A program made the translations under genes and the position numbers. A DNA stretch of 35,717 nt from Candidatus Buchananbacteria bacterium RIFCSPLOWO2_01_FULL_39_33 (GTDB lineage Bacteria; Patescibacteriota; Patescibacteriia; 2-01-FULL-39-33). The stretch is from contig MHIM01000013.1 of assembly GCA_001817505.1 (NCBI GenBank), positions 1,979 through 37,695 of the forward strand, written 5' to 3'. Within the stretch, counting starts at the first letter, position 1, and each line of letters starts with the position of its first letter. Shown piece by piece: positions 12,340 through 21,382 of this stretch. The notes beneath the pieces are model-generated. The model was not told the origin of the DNA, did not search any database, and worked only from the letters and a program-made list of their open reading frames with translations.

Positions 12340-14181
12340 ATGGCTAAGAATATATTTAAAAATTTTTTTACTCCCGGTCCGCGAGGCCAGCTTCGCTGGG
12401 TTGTTTTTGGAGTGTCCGCGATGTTTTTAGTGTCCTTATTTGTTGATATTATCGGCTTTAGCAATATAATTTCTAATAATCTGGACAGCGTTTTAAGCTC
12501 TCTGCCTGGTGTTAAAGATATGAAAGTTTGGCCATTAGTAGAAAGAAGCCAAGCTGATAACAGTAAAAATTTAAATTTTAAGAATATCAGAGAAATTGAT
12601 TTAGACAGTTACGGTCCGCCCTTTAAATTGGGCTTGGATCTTCTGGGCGGAGCCCATTTGGTTTATGAGGCCGATGTCTCTCAAATTAATTATTCAGAAA
12701 GAGCCAGTTCACTGGCCGGAGTCAGGGATGTGATTGAAAGGAGAGTTAATATCTTAGGCGTTTCCGAGCCGGTTGTCCAAACCAATCAGATTGGTGATAA
12801 TTGGCGTGTCATTGTTGAATTAGCCGGTGTGACTGATGTTAATCAAGCCATAAAAATGATCGGTGAAACGCCGCTTTTGGAATTTAAGGAAGAAAATCCG
12901 GCAGCCAGCCAAATGACAGTTGAACAAAAGACAAAATTAGATGAGTTAAACCAAGGGGCTAAGGACCAAGCCGAAAAAATATTAAAGCAGGTTTTAGCCG
13001 GAGCTGATTTTGCCGCTTTAGCCAAGGAATATTCAGAAGATCCGGGCAGTCAGGACAACGGCGGATTTTATGGTGGTATTAAAAGAGGGGTCTTTGTCCC
13101 TGAATATGAAGATGTTTTGTTTAATAAGATGAAATCGGGGGAAATTTATCCCCAGTTGGTCCAATCGCAATTCGGCTATCACATAATCAAGAAAGAGACG
13201 GTCCGGGGCGAGGGTGATGATTTAGAAATTGATACCCGCCACATTTTATTCAAGACCAAGACGGCAGCTGATATCGGATTGGCTCTGGAACCGGAATGGA
13301 AAACCACGTCTTTAACCGGTAAACAGCTTAAGCGAGCTAGCGTTGATCTCAATTCCAGTTCCGGCATACCGCAAGTCGCTCTGGAATTCAACAGCGAAGG
13401 CGCTGATCTTTTTGCCGAGTTGACCAAGAAAAACACTGGTAAATTATTGGCTATTTTTTTAGACGGCCAGCCCATTAGCATTCCGCGGGTCAATGAACCG
13501 ATTCTATCGGGGCAAGCGGTTATTTCCGGCAGTTTTACCATTAAGGAAGCCAAGACCTTGGCTCAACGGCTTAATGCCGGCGCTTTGCCAGTGCCGATTA
13601 AATTGATTTCCCAAACAACTATCGGCGCCACTTTAGGCAATGAATCAATTATCAAAAGTTTGGTAGCCGGCTTTTGGGGCTTTGTTTTAATCGCTTTATT
13701 TATGATGCTTATTTATCGTTTGCCGGGATTTCTTTCGGTTATCGCCCTTTTGATTTATGTGGCGATTGTCTTAGCTTTATTCAAGCTGATTCCTGTTACC
13801 TTGACTTTGGCCGGCATTGCCGGTTTTATCCTGTCTATTGGCATGGCGGTTGATGCCAATATCTTGATCTTTGAAAGAATGAAAGAGGAGCTGCGCGCCG
13901 GTCGGGACGCCACTACCGCCATTACTCAAGGTTTTTTAAGAGCTTGGAGCTCTATTAGGGATTCTAATATTTCGTCTTTGATCACCTGTGCTATTTTATT
14001 TTGGTTTGGCAGCAGTATTATTAAGGGCTTTGCCCTGACTTTGGCAATTGGTATTATGGTCTCCATGTTTTCGGCTATTACCATCACCCGCCAATTTTTA
14101 AGATTGATTGCTAAGTGGAAAATCAGTCGAGTCAGATGGCTTTATGGCGTTAAAAGCGAATCCAGCCAGTTAAATAAATAA
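12340..14181 (+). CDS. secD: Protein translocase subunit SecD with inserted parvulin-like domain
   Basis: An RND-type membrane protein that uses the proton motive force to aid late steps of Sec export. SecD hallmarks are an N-terminal membrane segment (about residues 20-42), GLDLLGGAHLVYE (98-110), the SLTGKQL motif (324-330), and the six-helix C-terminal half with GMAVDANILIFERMKEE (501-517). Between the LLEF strand (179-182) and W320 is an insert of about 130 residues. Its core (about 207-287) matches a PpiC/parvulin prolyl isomerase: AEKILKQVLAGADFAALAKE, YSEDPGSQDNGG, FGYHIIKKE. The RHIL strand that normally begins a parvulin follows the domain here (300-303). Ten bases separate it from secF. 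Confidence 0.93.
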   Translation: MAKNIFKNFFTPGPRGQLRWVVFGVSAMFLVSLFVDIIGFSNIISNNLDSVLSSLPGVKDMKVWPLVERSQADNSKNLNFKNIREIDLDSYGPPFKLGLDLLGGAHLVYEADVSQINYSERASSLAGVRDVIERRVNILGVSEPVVQTNQIGDNWRVIVELAGVTDVNQAIKMIGETPLLEFKEENPAASQMTVEQKTKLDELNQGAKDQAEKILKQVLAGADFAALAKEYSEDPGSQDNGGFYGGIKRGVFVPEYEDVLFNKMKSGEIYPQLVQSQFGYHIIKKETVRGEGDDLEIDTRHILFKTKTAADIGLALEPEWKTTSLTGKQLKRASVDLNSSSGIPQVALEFNSEGADLFAELTKKNTGKLLAIFLDGQPISIPRVNEPILSGQAVISGSFTIKEAKTLAQRLNAGALPVPIKLISQTTIGATLGNESIIKSLVAGFWGFVLIALFMMLIYRLPGFLSVIALLIYVAIVLALFKLIPVTLTLAGIAGFILSIGMAVDANILIFERMKEELRAGRDATTAITQGFLRAWSSIRDSNISSLITCAILFWFGSSIIKGFALTLAIGIMVSMFSAITITRQFLRLIAKWKISRVRWLYGVKSESSQLNK

Positions 14182-14191
14182 CCGGGTAAAT

Positions 14192-15121
14192 ATGAAATTA
14201 AATATCATTAAAAATAGCAAATATTTTTATCTTTTCAGCGGCACCCTGCTTTTAATCAGTCTTTTGAGCTTAATCGCTTGGGGCCTGAAGCCGGGCATTG
14301 ATTTTACCGGCGGCAGCTTTTTGGAATTAAATTTTATGGCTGGTCGGCCAGCGACCGGCGATATTCAAAAGGCCTTAACCGGTTTGGATTTGGGTGAATT
14401 AAAAATCCAGGAGTCAGGAGAAAAAAATATAATTTTAAGGTTTAAGCATATTGATGAGGAAACGCATCAGAAAATAATCAGCCAAATTAGGGATAATTTC
14501 AAAAATGAGAGAGATCCGGCCCAAGTGGTTCAAGAAGAGCGTTTTGAATCAGTTGGTCCAATTATCGGCAAGGAATTACGGGACAGATCGTGGTTGGCGA
14601 TATTTTTAGCGTCAATTATGATTATTGGCTATATCGCTTACGCTTTCAGAAAGGTCTCTAAGCCGGTGGCTTCTTGGAAATTTGGTGTGATCGCCGTAGT
14701 TGCTCTGATTCATGATATTTTGATTGTGACCGGCACTTTCTCGCTTTTAGGACACTTGGCCGGAGTGGAAGTTGATAGCTTGTTTATCACTGCCCTGCTG
14801 ACTATTTTAGGTTTTTCGGTTCACGATACCATCGTGGTTTTTGACCGGACTCGAGAAAATCTCTCCAAACATTACAGTTTCGATTTTAGCCAAGTGGTTA
14901 ATGACAGCATCAACCAAACTTTGATCCGTTCCATCAATACCTCGGTTACTATTTTATTGGTTTTGATTACTCTTTATATTTTTGGTGGTTCGACCATTTC
15001 TAACTTTGTTTTGGCCTTGATTGTCGGCATAATTATCGGCACTTATTCTTCAATTTTTGTCGCCAGCACTTTGATTGTCAGCTGGCACAATTGGAGCAAG
15101 CGCTTGAAAAAAAAGCCATAA
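14192..15121 (+). CDS. secF: Protein translocase subunit SecF
   Basis: Partner of SecD in the SecDF complex of the cytoplasmic membrane. The N-terminal membrane helix is followed by GIDFTGGS (35-42), the SecF signature. The C-terminal part has five more helices with HDTIVVFDRTREN, the SecF version of the conserved helix-4 motif. Length is 309 aa, as usual. It follows secD by ten bases, so the two are co-transcribed. No terminator is obvious right after it; the next 180 bases hold a large GC-rich palindrome and then a new promoter. Confidence 0.96.
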   Translation: MKLNIIKNSKYFYLFSGTLLLISLLSLIAWGLKPGIDFTGGSFLELNFMAGRPATGDIQKALTGLDLGELKIQESGEKNIILRFKHIDEETHQKIISQIRDNFKNERDPAQVVQEERFESVGPIIGKELRDRSWLAIFLASIMIIGYIAYAFRKVSKPVASWKFGVIAVVALIHDILIVTGTFSLLGHLAGVEVDSLFITALLTILGFSVHDTIVVFDRTRENLSKHYSFDFSQVVNDSINQTLIRSINTSVTILLVLITLYIFGGSTISNFVLALIVGIIIGTYSSIFVASTLIVSWHNWSKRLKKKP

Positions 15122-15154
15122 ATCAAGAAGTAAAAAATTAAAAAATTGGAAATA

Positions 15155-15201
15155 AGACCTGCCTGCCATGCCTATCGGCAGACAAGCCGGCAGACAGGTC
15201 T
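15155..15201. repeat. GC-rich REP-like palindrome
   Basis: AGACCTGCCTGCC (15155-15167) pairs with 15189-15201 (12 of 13), with a smaller TGCC/GGCA pairing inside. It stands out in an AT-rich spacer. A shorter TGCCTG-containing palindrome lies at 27564-27577. It may protect or end the secDF mRNA. The rest of the 304-base spacer holds the sigma-like gene's promoter and leader, and no gene. Confidence 0.6.
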
Positions 15202-15301
15202 GCCCGTTGGCAGTCAAATTCATTAATCCCTGGCAATCATTGGTTTACCAGGTATTTTAAAATGACTGTTTTTTGATTTTTACCATGTTTTGCTCTTCGC
15301 G

Positions 15302-15330
15302 TTGACAAATAGAATTATTCTTGATATAAT
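15302..15330 (+). promoter_or_regulatory. Consensus promoter of the sigma-like gene
   Basis: TTGACA (15302-15307), 17 bases, TATAAT (15325-15330) with TTGA upstream: a full consensus sigma-70-type promoter. The leader of about 90 bases includes a TTTAGCT/AGCTAAA hairpin. Confidence 0.9.
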
Positions 15331-15425
15331 TAAGATGAGAAATTTAATAAATCACTTTTTAGCTATTTTTAGCTAAAGTTTAGTTATTATCACCGTGCTG
15401 GTAGGGAACTATAACACTTTAATTT

Positions 15426-16589
15426 ATGTCCATATTAGATCAAGTCAGAAAAACTCAATTTCAAGATAATATCGCCGGTTTTAACCCCCTACAAACCATT
15501 GATGTTTTGCTTTCACGTCTGACAGAAAAAGAAAAGGATGTGGTTAAGCGTCGGTTTGGCTTATCGGCTGAGAAAAAGGAAACTCTGGAAGAAATTGGCC
15601 AACATTATGGCATTACCAGGGAAAGAGTCAGGCAGATTGAAAACTTAAGCATTAAAAAATTAAAAGAACTTCAAGAATTAAAAGACGAGATTTTAACGGC
15701 TGAAAAGGTGACTGTCCAGCTTTTAGAGCAATATGGCGGCGTCATGGAAGAAGAATTCTTTTTAGAAAATATCTTAAACTATTTGGACGCCAATAAAAGC
15801 AGCGAACATGCCTTGTTATTTTTGGCTGACCATATATTTTCCGATAATATTAACAAGGTCAAGCAAGACAAGGATTTCAACCATTTATGGCAAATCGGTT
15901 CAGTAGACACTGATGCTTTAAAAGAGATGATTGCTGCTATGGTGTCTTTGATTGAAAATCACGGCCGGCCGATCAAGCTGGAAGAGTTGCTCTTAAACTT
16001 CAAAAACTCCGATTATTATTTAAGCAACAAAGAGAAGTTTTTATCAGCTACTACTTTTTTGGAAGCCACCGAACAAGACATTGATAAGGTCTTGGAAAGC
16101 TATTTAAGAGTCAGCCGCCGGGTGAAAGCCAACCTCTTTAACGAATGGGGCTTAATCGCCTGGGGCACGGTTCAGCCGAAAAAAATCAATGATAAAATTT
16201 ATATTGTCTTAAAGAAAGCTGGCCAGCCGCTGCATTTTGTAGATATTGCCAAGGCCATCAACGAAATCAAGTTTGATGAAAAAATTGCTTATGCCCCGAC
16301 AGTCCATAACGAGCTGATTTTAGATGACAAATACGTTTTAATCGGCCGCGGCATTTATGCTCTTAAGGAGTGGGGTTACGAGCCCGGTAATGTCGCTGAA
16401 GTGATAGAGCAGTATTTAAGGGCAAAAGGTTCGGGAACTAAAGATGAAATTATTGACTATGTTTTATCCAAAAGGAATGTCAAAAAATCAACTGTTTATT
16501 TATCTTTGATGAATAATGATAAAATTAAGAAAGCTGATGACGGCAAATATGTCTTAACTGGGGAAGATGACGCTGATAACGCTGCCTAA
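15426..16589 (+). CDS. Sigma-70 region 4 / HARE-HTH-like transcription protein, 387 aa
   Basis: Residues about 28-82 are a sigma-70 region 4: LSRLTEKEKDVVKRRFGL, then the helix-turn-helix TLEEIGQHYGITRERVRQIE, which binds -35 elements. Regions 2 and 3 are absent, so it cannot melt promoters as a normal sigma factor. The middle is helical and acidic. Residues about 255-325 (IVLKKAGQPLHFVDIAKAI, ending GRGIYALKEWGY) resemble the HARE-HTH winged helix of the RNA polymerase delta subunit (RpoE). A third helix-turn-helix-like repeat (330-378, DEIIDYVLSKRNVKKSTVYLSL) follows. It is probably an RNA-polymerase-associated regulator. It has a strong promoter of its own. Confidence 0.8.
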   Translation: MSILDQVRKTQFQDNIAGFNPLQTIDVLLSRLTEKEKDVVKRRFGLSAEKKETLEEIGQHYGITRERVRQIENLSIKKLKELQELKDEILTAEKVTVQLLEQYGGVMEEEFFLENILNYLDANKSSEHALLFLADHIFSDNINKVKQDKDFNHLWQIGSVDTDALKEMIAAMVSLIENHGRPIKLEELLLNFKNSDYYLSNKEKFLSATTFLEATEQDIDKVLESYLRVSRRVKANLFNEWGLIAWGTVQPKKINDKIYIVLKKAGQPLHFVDIAKAINEIKFDEKIAYAPTVHNELILDDKYVLIGRGIYALKEWGYEPGNVAEVIEQYLRAKGSGTKDEIIDYVLSKRNVKKSTVYLSLMNNDKIKKADDGKYVLTGEDDADNAA

Positions 16590-16630
16590 TCAAGCCAGAG
16601 AAATTTAATAATGATTTAGTTTCTGATGCC

Positions 16631-16685
16631 TCTTAACTTACCCAATCGGGCCGAGTAAGCTAAGAGCAACCAGTAACTAAGTTGC
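16631..16685 (+). promoter_or_regulatory. Two consecutive hairpins upstream of the membrane protein gene
   Basis: TCTTAACTTAC (16631-16641) pairs with GTAAGCTAAGA (16655-16665), 10 of 11. GCAAC (16666-16670) then pairs with GTTGC (16681-16685). They have no T-run, so they are more likely a structured leader or processing site than a terminator. No known riboswitch is recognised. Confidence 0.45.
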
Positions 16686-16733
16686 CGTAAAATTGGCGGC
16701 TGACGTTGACCAACTCAAAAAGGTGACAACTTT

Positions 16734-18188
16734 ATGGGGATAAACGGTTTGGAAATAGAAATTGATTTTTTATCAATTTGGAACAAAATTTTGGATTTTG
16801 GCGCCCAGAATCCAACTACCATAGCGCTGAGATTATTTTTAGATGGCGGTTGGGTGATTTTTTTATTACTTTTTATTTACGGCCTTTATACTGTTTGGTT
16901 AGATAACAAAAGAGGGCAATTTGCCGGCAAATGGAAGCATGTTTTATTGGCTATTGATATACCGAAAAATAATATCCAAACGCCCAAGGCGGTGGAAAGC
17001 ATTTTTATCGCTTTGGCGGGAGCGCAAAGTTCGGGCAATTTGATTGACATTTATTGGCAGGGCAAAGTTCAGGAAAGTTTCTCTTTTGAAATCGTCAGTT
17101 TAGAAGGGTATATCCAATTCTTAGTCAGGACGCCCAAACATTTCCGGGATTTAATAGAAGCGGCTATTTATGCCCAGTATCCGGATGCGGAAATCACCGA
17201 AGTTGATGATTATGCTTTGACTTACCAGGCTATCAGATTTCCCAACGACCAATATAATCTCTGGGGGACTGAATTCGTATTGGCTAAAGATTATCCGTTT
17301 CCTATCAGAACTTATGCCGATTTTGAACATAAGCTCAGCGGCGAATTGATTGACCCCATGGCTGGCACATTGGAAATGTTAAGTCGCATCGGTTTGGGCG
17401 AACAGGTCTGGCTACAACTGGTGGTTACTCCGCAAAAGCCGGGTTGGGGCGAGAAAGCCAAGAAGGTCCTAAAAGAAATGAAAGGCGAAACTTATGCTCC
17501 GCCTGAAACATTGACCGATAAAATTATAAAACCCATTGGTTTTATCGGCGAATTGGCGACAGCTGTTACCAGTGAAATTTTCGGTCCGACTGAACCGTCT
17601 TCCAAAAAAGAAGAAGATCAGTGGCGGATGTTTCGACTTTCCCCGGGAGAAAGATTGGTTTTTGAAAATGTCCAGAAAAAGCTCTCCCAGCATTCTTTCA
17701 GGCTAAAATTCCGATTTGTTTATCTGGCCGAAAAAGCAGTTTTCAATAAGGGCCGGGGAGTAGCTTCGGTGATGGCTGGCATCCAACAATTTAATGTCGC
17801 TGATTCCAACGGTTTCAAACCTGGTCCCAGAACTAAAACAGCCGCCGATTATTTTCGGGTTAAGCAGAGAATAATTCAAAGACAAAATCGACTTCTTAAA
17901 AATTATGTAAAAAGAAACAATTATTATGGCGACGAGGTCAGTAATATGTTCTTCTGCAGCGAGGAGTTGGCTTCCTTATGGCACTTCCCGGTTATGAGCG
18001 TAAAAGCGCCGACAGTGGAAAAAATTGGCTCTAAACGATCCGTCCCCCCTTCTCGTTTGCCTTATGAGACCAGGCGAGTTATAACAACTGCCAAACCGGC
18101 TGAAGAAATTAAAATTACTTCAACTGAAATTAAATCGCCGTCCGCAATTCGCCGGCCAATGCCACCGGCCAATCTGCCAACGGTTTAA
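16734..18188 (+). CDS. Membrane protein paired with a T4CP-like ATPase, 484 aa
   Basis: Not a named family to me. One strong membrane helix lies at about residues 33-55 (GGWVIFLLLFIYGLYTVW). A large cytoplasmic domain follows, containing EIVSLEGYIQFLVRTP, a segment reminiscent of proteins that accompany VirB4/HerA-type ATPases in conjugation-like systems. The C-terminal 60 residues are Pro/Lys/Ile-rich and probably disordered. AAGGTG lies upstream of the ATG. The next gene, 30 bases downstream, encodes a VirD4/HerA-like ATPase, so the two probably form a membrane-anchored motor. A secretion or DNA-uptake role is inferred from that pairing only. Confidence 0.65.
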   Translation: MGINGLEIEIDFLSIWNKILDFGAQNPTTIALRLFLDGGWVIFLLLFIYGLYTVWLDNKRGQFAGKWKHVLLAIDIPKNNIQTPKAVESIFIALAGAQSSGNLIDIYWQGKVQESFSFEIVSLEGYIQFLVRTPKHFRDLIEAAIYAQYPDAEITEVDDYALTYQAIRFPNDQYNLWGTEFVLAKDYPFPIRTYADFEHKLSGELIDPMAGTLEMLSRIGLGEQVWLQLVVTPQKPGWGEKAKKVLKEMKGETYAPPETLTDKIIKPIGFIGELATAVTSEIFGPTEPSSKKEEDQWRMFRLSPGERLVFENVQKKLSQHSFRLKFRFVYLAEKAVFNKGRGVASVMAGIQQFNVADSNGFKPGPRTKTAADYFRVKQRIIQRQNRLLKNYVKRNNYYGDEVSNMFFCSEELASLWHFPVMSVKAPTVEKIGSKRSVPPSRLPYETRRVITTAKPAEEIKITSTEIKSPSAIRRPMPPANLPTV

Positions 18189-18218
18189 GTTAGTTCATAA
18201 AGTTAAAAGTTTTATAAA

Positions 18219-19844
18219 ATGGAAAATAACAGCGAGATAACCTTATTTGCCGAAACTAATTTTCGCAATCAAAAAAAACGCTTTGGCATAAAACGCGATG
18301 ACCGCCGCCGCCATGTTTATATTATCGGCAAAACCGGCATGGGCAAAACCACCCTGTTGGAAAATATGATTTTATCTGATATCATCAAAGGCGAGGGCTG
18401 CTGTTATGTTGACCCTCATGGCGATACGGCTGAAAAAATATTGGATTTTATACCACCCAATCGGATAAATGATGTTATTTATTTCAATCCCGCCGATATT
18501 GAATTTCCCATCGCTTTCAATATCCTGGAAGCAGTTGATGAAAAGAGCAAGCATTTGATAGCTTCCGGCTTGGTCGGCGTTTTTAAAAAACAATTTGCTG
18601 AAAGCTGGGGCCCGCGACTGGAATATATTTTGCGCAATGCCATTTTAGCCCTTTTAGATTATCCCGGCAGCACCCTTTTGGGTATTATGAGAATTTTAGT
18701 TGACAAGGTTTATCGCGAAAAAGTGGTGGAAAAAATCAAGGATCCGGTAGTCAAATCGTTCTGGGTCAATGAATATACCAAATGGAATGACCGGGTTTTG
18801 CAAGAAGTTATTTCTCCGATTCAAAACAAAGTCGGCCAGTTTTTATCCAATTTTCTAATCAGGAATGTGGTTGGCCAGGTGAAATCAACTTTTGATTTAC
18901 GGGAAGTGATTGACAATAAAAAAATTTTAATTATGAATTTATCCAAAGGCCGGATAGGCGAAGATACGATGCAACTCTTGGGTTCAATGATTGTTACCAA
19001 ACTTTATTTAGCGGCGATGAGCCGAGTGGATGTTCCGGAAAAAGAGAGACAGGATTTTTATCTTTACGTTGATGAATTTCAAAATTTCGCCACTGATAGT
19101 TTTGCCGATATTTTATCCGAGGCCAGGAAATACCGCCTGAATCTGATAATGGCCCATCAGTTTATTGAACAGTTGCCGGAAAATGTGGCCGCCGCTGTTT
19201 TTGGCAATATCGGCACCCTGATTTGTTTTCGGGTCGGCGCGGCTGATGCAGAAAAATTAGTCAAGGAATTCACTCCGATATTTTTAGAAGAGGATTTGGT
19301 TAATTTGCCGGCTTTCAGTATTTATTTGAAACTGATGATTGATGGCATATCATCCGATCCGTTTTCAGCCGATACGCTACCGCCTTTATTTGATGAATAC
19401 CGGTCTAAGAGCACGGCCAAAGTCATTAAAGTGTCTCGTGAAAGGTACGCTAATTCCCGCGAATCGGTAGAAGACAAGATAAATCGCTGGAGCGGCATGG
19501 ATTTAAGCGAAAAAATGGTGGCGACCAGCGAGGGTAAAATTGATTTTGAATCCGAAAGAGACCGGCAAGTCAAAAAACATAAAAAATCGGGAGAAGCCAA
19601 GCCAGAAAAAGATAAGCCAAGACCAAGAACTGAAAAAAAATACGAAAATAATTATATTGTTGATTGTTTTGCCTGTGGTACTCCAACCGAAATAAACTTT
19701 TTTCCCGACGGTAAGCGTCCGGTCTTTTGCCAGGATTGTTTGGCTAAAAATCGAAAAGAAAGACAAATCCTGTCAGCTCAACCATCTGCCAAACCAACCG
19801 AGGATATTAAAACTCTAAAACTTTCTGATTTGAAAAAAGAATGA
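18219..19844 (+). CDS. HerA/VirD4-like AAA+ ATPase with C-terminal zinc ribbon, 541 aa
   Basis: Walker A is GKTGMGKTT (37-45), followed by CYVDPHGDT, typical of the TraD/VirD4-HerA group. Walker B is LYVDEFQNF with Asp 285 and Glu 286. The conserved EARKYRLNLIMAHQ (sensor region) follows. The region after about residue 420 is charged and variable, and then two CxxC pairs (CFACG starting at Cys 483, CQDC near the end) predict a zinc ribbon. Such ATPases move DNA or protein substrates through membranes in type IV systems; this one lacks its own membrane helices, which the upstream protein may supply. Its stop is TGA, and the next gene starts one base later. Confidence 0.85.
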   Translation: MENNSEITLFAETNFRNQKKRFGIKRDDRRRHVYIIGKTGMGKTTLLENMILSDIIKGEGCCYVDPHGDTAEKILDFIPPNRINDVIYFNPADIEFPIAFNILEAVDEKSKHLIASGLVGVFKKQFAESWGPRLEYILRNAILALLDYPGSTLLGIMRILVDKVYREKVVEKIKDPVVKSFWVNEYTKWNDRVLQEVISPIQNKVGQFLSNFLIRNVVGQVKSTFDLREVIDNKKILIMNLSKGRIGEDTMQLLGSMIVTKLYLAAMSRVDVPEKERQDFYLYVDEFQNFATDSFADILSEARKYRLNLIMAHQFIEQLPENVAAAVFGNIGTLICFRVGAADAEKLVKEFTPIFLEEDLVNLPAFSIYLKLMIDGISSDPFSADTLPPLFDEYRSKSTAKVIKVSRERYANSRESVEDKINRWSGMDLSEKMVATSEGKIDFESERDRQVKKHKKSGEAKPEKDKPRPRTEKKYENNYIVDCFACGTPTEINFFPDGKRPVFCQDCLAKNRKERQILSAQPSAKPTEDIKTLKLSDLKKE

Positions 19845-19845
19845 G

Positions 19846-20394
19846 ATGTTAGATTTGATAATCAAAGCTTTTTATTTTGTTCTGCCGGCTTACTTGGCCA
19901 ATATGGCACCGGTTATTTTTAATAAATTAAAAATTCTAAAGTTTTTCAATCAGCCAATTGACGGCGGCAGAAAAATTGGCTCTCAATTTATTTTTGGTTC
20001 TTCTAAAACTTGGCGAGGATTGATAGCTGGCGCTATTTTTAGTTTGATGGTTGTTAGTTTACAGGCCTGGCTCTATGGTTATGTATTTTTTTATAATATT
20101 TCCATTATTAATTATCAGAATAATTTTATTTTATTCGGCTTAGTCGGCGGCTGGGGGGCGCTGTTAGGTGATTTAGTCAAAAGTTTTTTCAAAAGGCGAT
20201 TGGGTCTGCCCTCGGGAGTTAGCTGGCCGGTTTTTGACCAGCTTGATTTTGTGGCTGGCTTTTTATTTTTTACTTATTTTATTGCCCAGCCGCCAATAGA
20301 AATTATTATCACTATTTTTTTTCTTACTTTAGCGCTCCATCCTTTAACTAACTTAATTTCTTATTTTATCGGCTTTAAAAAGGTCTGGTGGTAA
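19846..20394 (+). CDS. CDP-archaeol synthase (CarS)-family membrane enzyme, 182 aa
   Basis: A polytopic protein with the CarS/CdsA-like motifs GSSKTWRG (51-58), GDLVKSFFKRR and FDQLDFVAG, which bind CTP and the lipid phosphate. In archaea CarS makes CDP-archaeol; bacterial relatives presumably activate another polyprenyl or diacyl lipid phosphate. Five or so hydrophobic helices are visible, and the length fits the family. It starts one base after the ATPase stop. The downstream gene is a lipid-kinase-family protein, hinting at a small lipid-modification pair; the substrates are unknown. Confidence 0.82.
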   Translation: MLDLIIKAFYFVLPAYLANMAPVIFNKLKILKFFNQPIDGGRKIGSQFIFGSSKTWRGLIAGAIFSLMVVSLQAWLYGYVFFYNISIINYQNNFILFGLVGGWGALLGDLVKSFFKRRLGLPSGVSWPVFDQLDFVAGFLFFTYFIAQPPIEIIITIFFLTLALHPLTNLISYFIGFKKVWW

Positions 20395-20499
20395 GATCAA
20401 AAAAACACAAAAACAAAAAAGCAAAGAAACAAAAATTAATTTAAAATTTTAAATTTTTAATCTTTAATTTGCAATCTGTAATTTTTAATCTATAATCAT

Positions 20500-21381
20500 A
20501 TGAAAGCGCTGGTGATTTTTAATCCAACAGCTGGCTTAAAAAGTAAAATTGATGTGGAAGGCATCGTTCGTCATAAACTCTCTAACCTCGGTTACGGAGT
20601 TAATTTGTTATATTTAAACCGTTATTTTGAGGATGAGATTGATAAGTTGGATTTAAACAGCTTGGCTTTGCTATTAGCAGTGGGCGGAGACGGAACAGTC
20701 AAAGTGGCGACCAGGACTATTATTGAAAAAAAACTTGATTGTCCGCTGGCCATTATCCCTTATGGCTCGGCCAATGTCATTGCGATTGCGGCTGGTCTGC
20801 CACTGAATATCAAAAACGCTTTAAAACTTATTGATGAGCCGATAAAAACCATGCCTATTGATGTCGGCTTGGTGAATAAAAAGAATTATTTTGTAGTCGG
20901 CTTATCTATCGGCTATGTTTCTAAAGTGGTTATCGGCGCCAGCCAGCATTTAAAGAACCGCCTGGGATTTTTTGGTTATTTGTTCACCTTTATTTTTAAT
21001 AAAATTAAAATCAGAAAAATAAAATTTGAAATAAAAACCAAAAACCGCACTTTCTGGATCAAAGGCAATAGCTTAATAATCTTTAATGCCCTTAATTACT
21101 ACGGGCTGAAGGTTAAAAAGTCCATAAGTTTTTCTGATGGTATTTTTAACTTATATGTTTTTACCAGTAAGACATTCTTGTCTATATTGGAAGCTTTTTT
21201 ATTGATGATCTTTGTCCATCAGCCGCCTCGTTACGTTTTAGCTTTGGATAATAATTATTTCAAAATAATTTTAAAGCGCCTTACTAATTCTTGCCAGCTT
21301 GATGGAGATTATATTAAATTACCGAAAATAATTGAAGTGGAATTATTGCCCAAGGCCCTGAAGATAGTCGTTAAAAAATAA
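20500..21381 (+). CDS. Diacylglycerol kinase-family (YegS/LCB5-like) lipid kinase
   Basis: The N-terminal catalytic domain has FNPTAG (7-12), the nucleotide-binding VGGDGTVKVA (61-70) and IPYGSANVIA, the last two being the diagnostic DAGK-catalytic motifs (usually GGDGT and PxGTxN; Ser replaces Thr here). The C-terminal beta-rich domain ends LDGDYIKLPK, matching the usual QxDGE motif. It probably phosphorylates a lipid alcohol. It lies between the CarS-like gene and mnmA, one base from the latter. The 105-base AT-rich gap before it has no clear promoter or Shine-Dalgarno. Confidence 0.9.
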   Translation: MKALVIFNPTAGLKSKIDVEGIVRHKLSNLGYGVNLLYLNRYFEDEIDKLDLNSLALLLAVGGDGTVKVATRTIIEKKLDCPLAIIPYGSANVIAIAAGLPLNIKNALKLIDEPIKTMPIDVGLVNKKNYFVVGLSIGYVSKVVIGASQHLKNRLGFFGYLFTFIFNKIKIRKIKFEIKTKNRTFWIKGNSLIIFNALNYYGLKVKKSISFSDGIFNLYVFTSKTFLSILEAFLLMIFVHQPPRYVLALDNNYFKIILKRLTNSCQLDGDYIKLPKIIEVELLPKALKIVVKK

Positions 21382-21382
21382 G

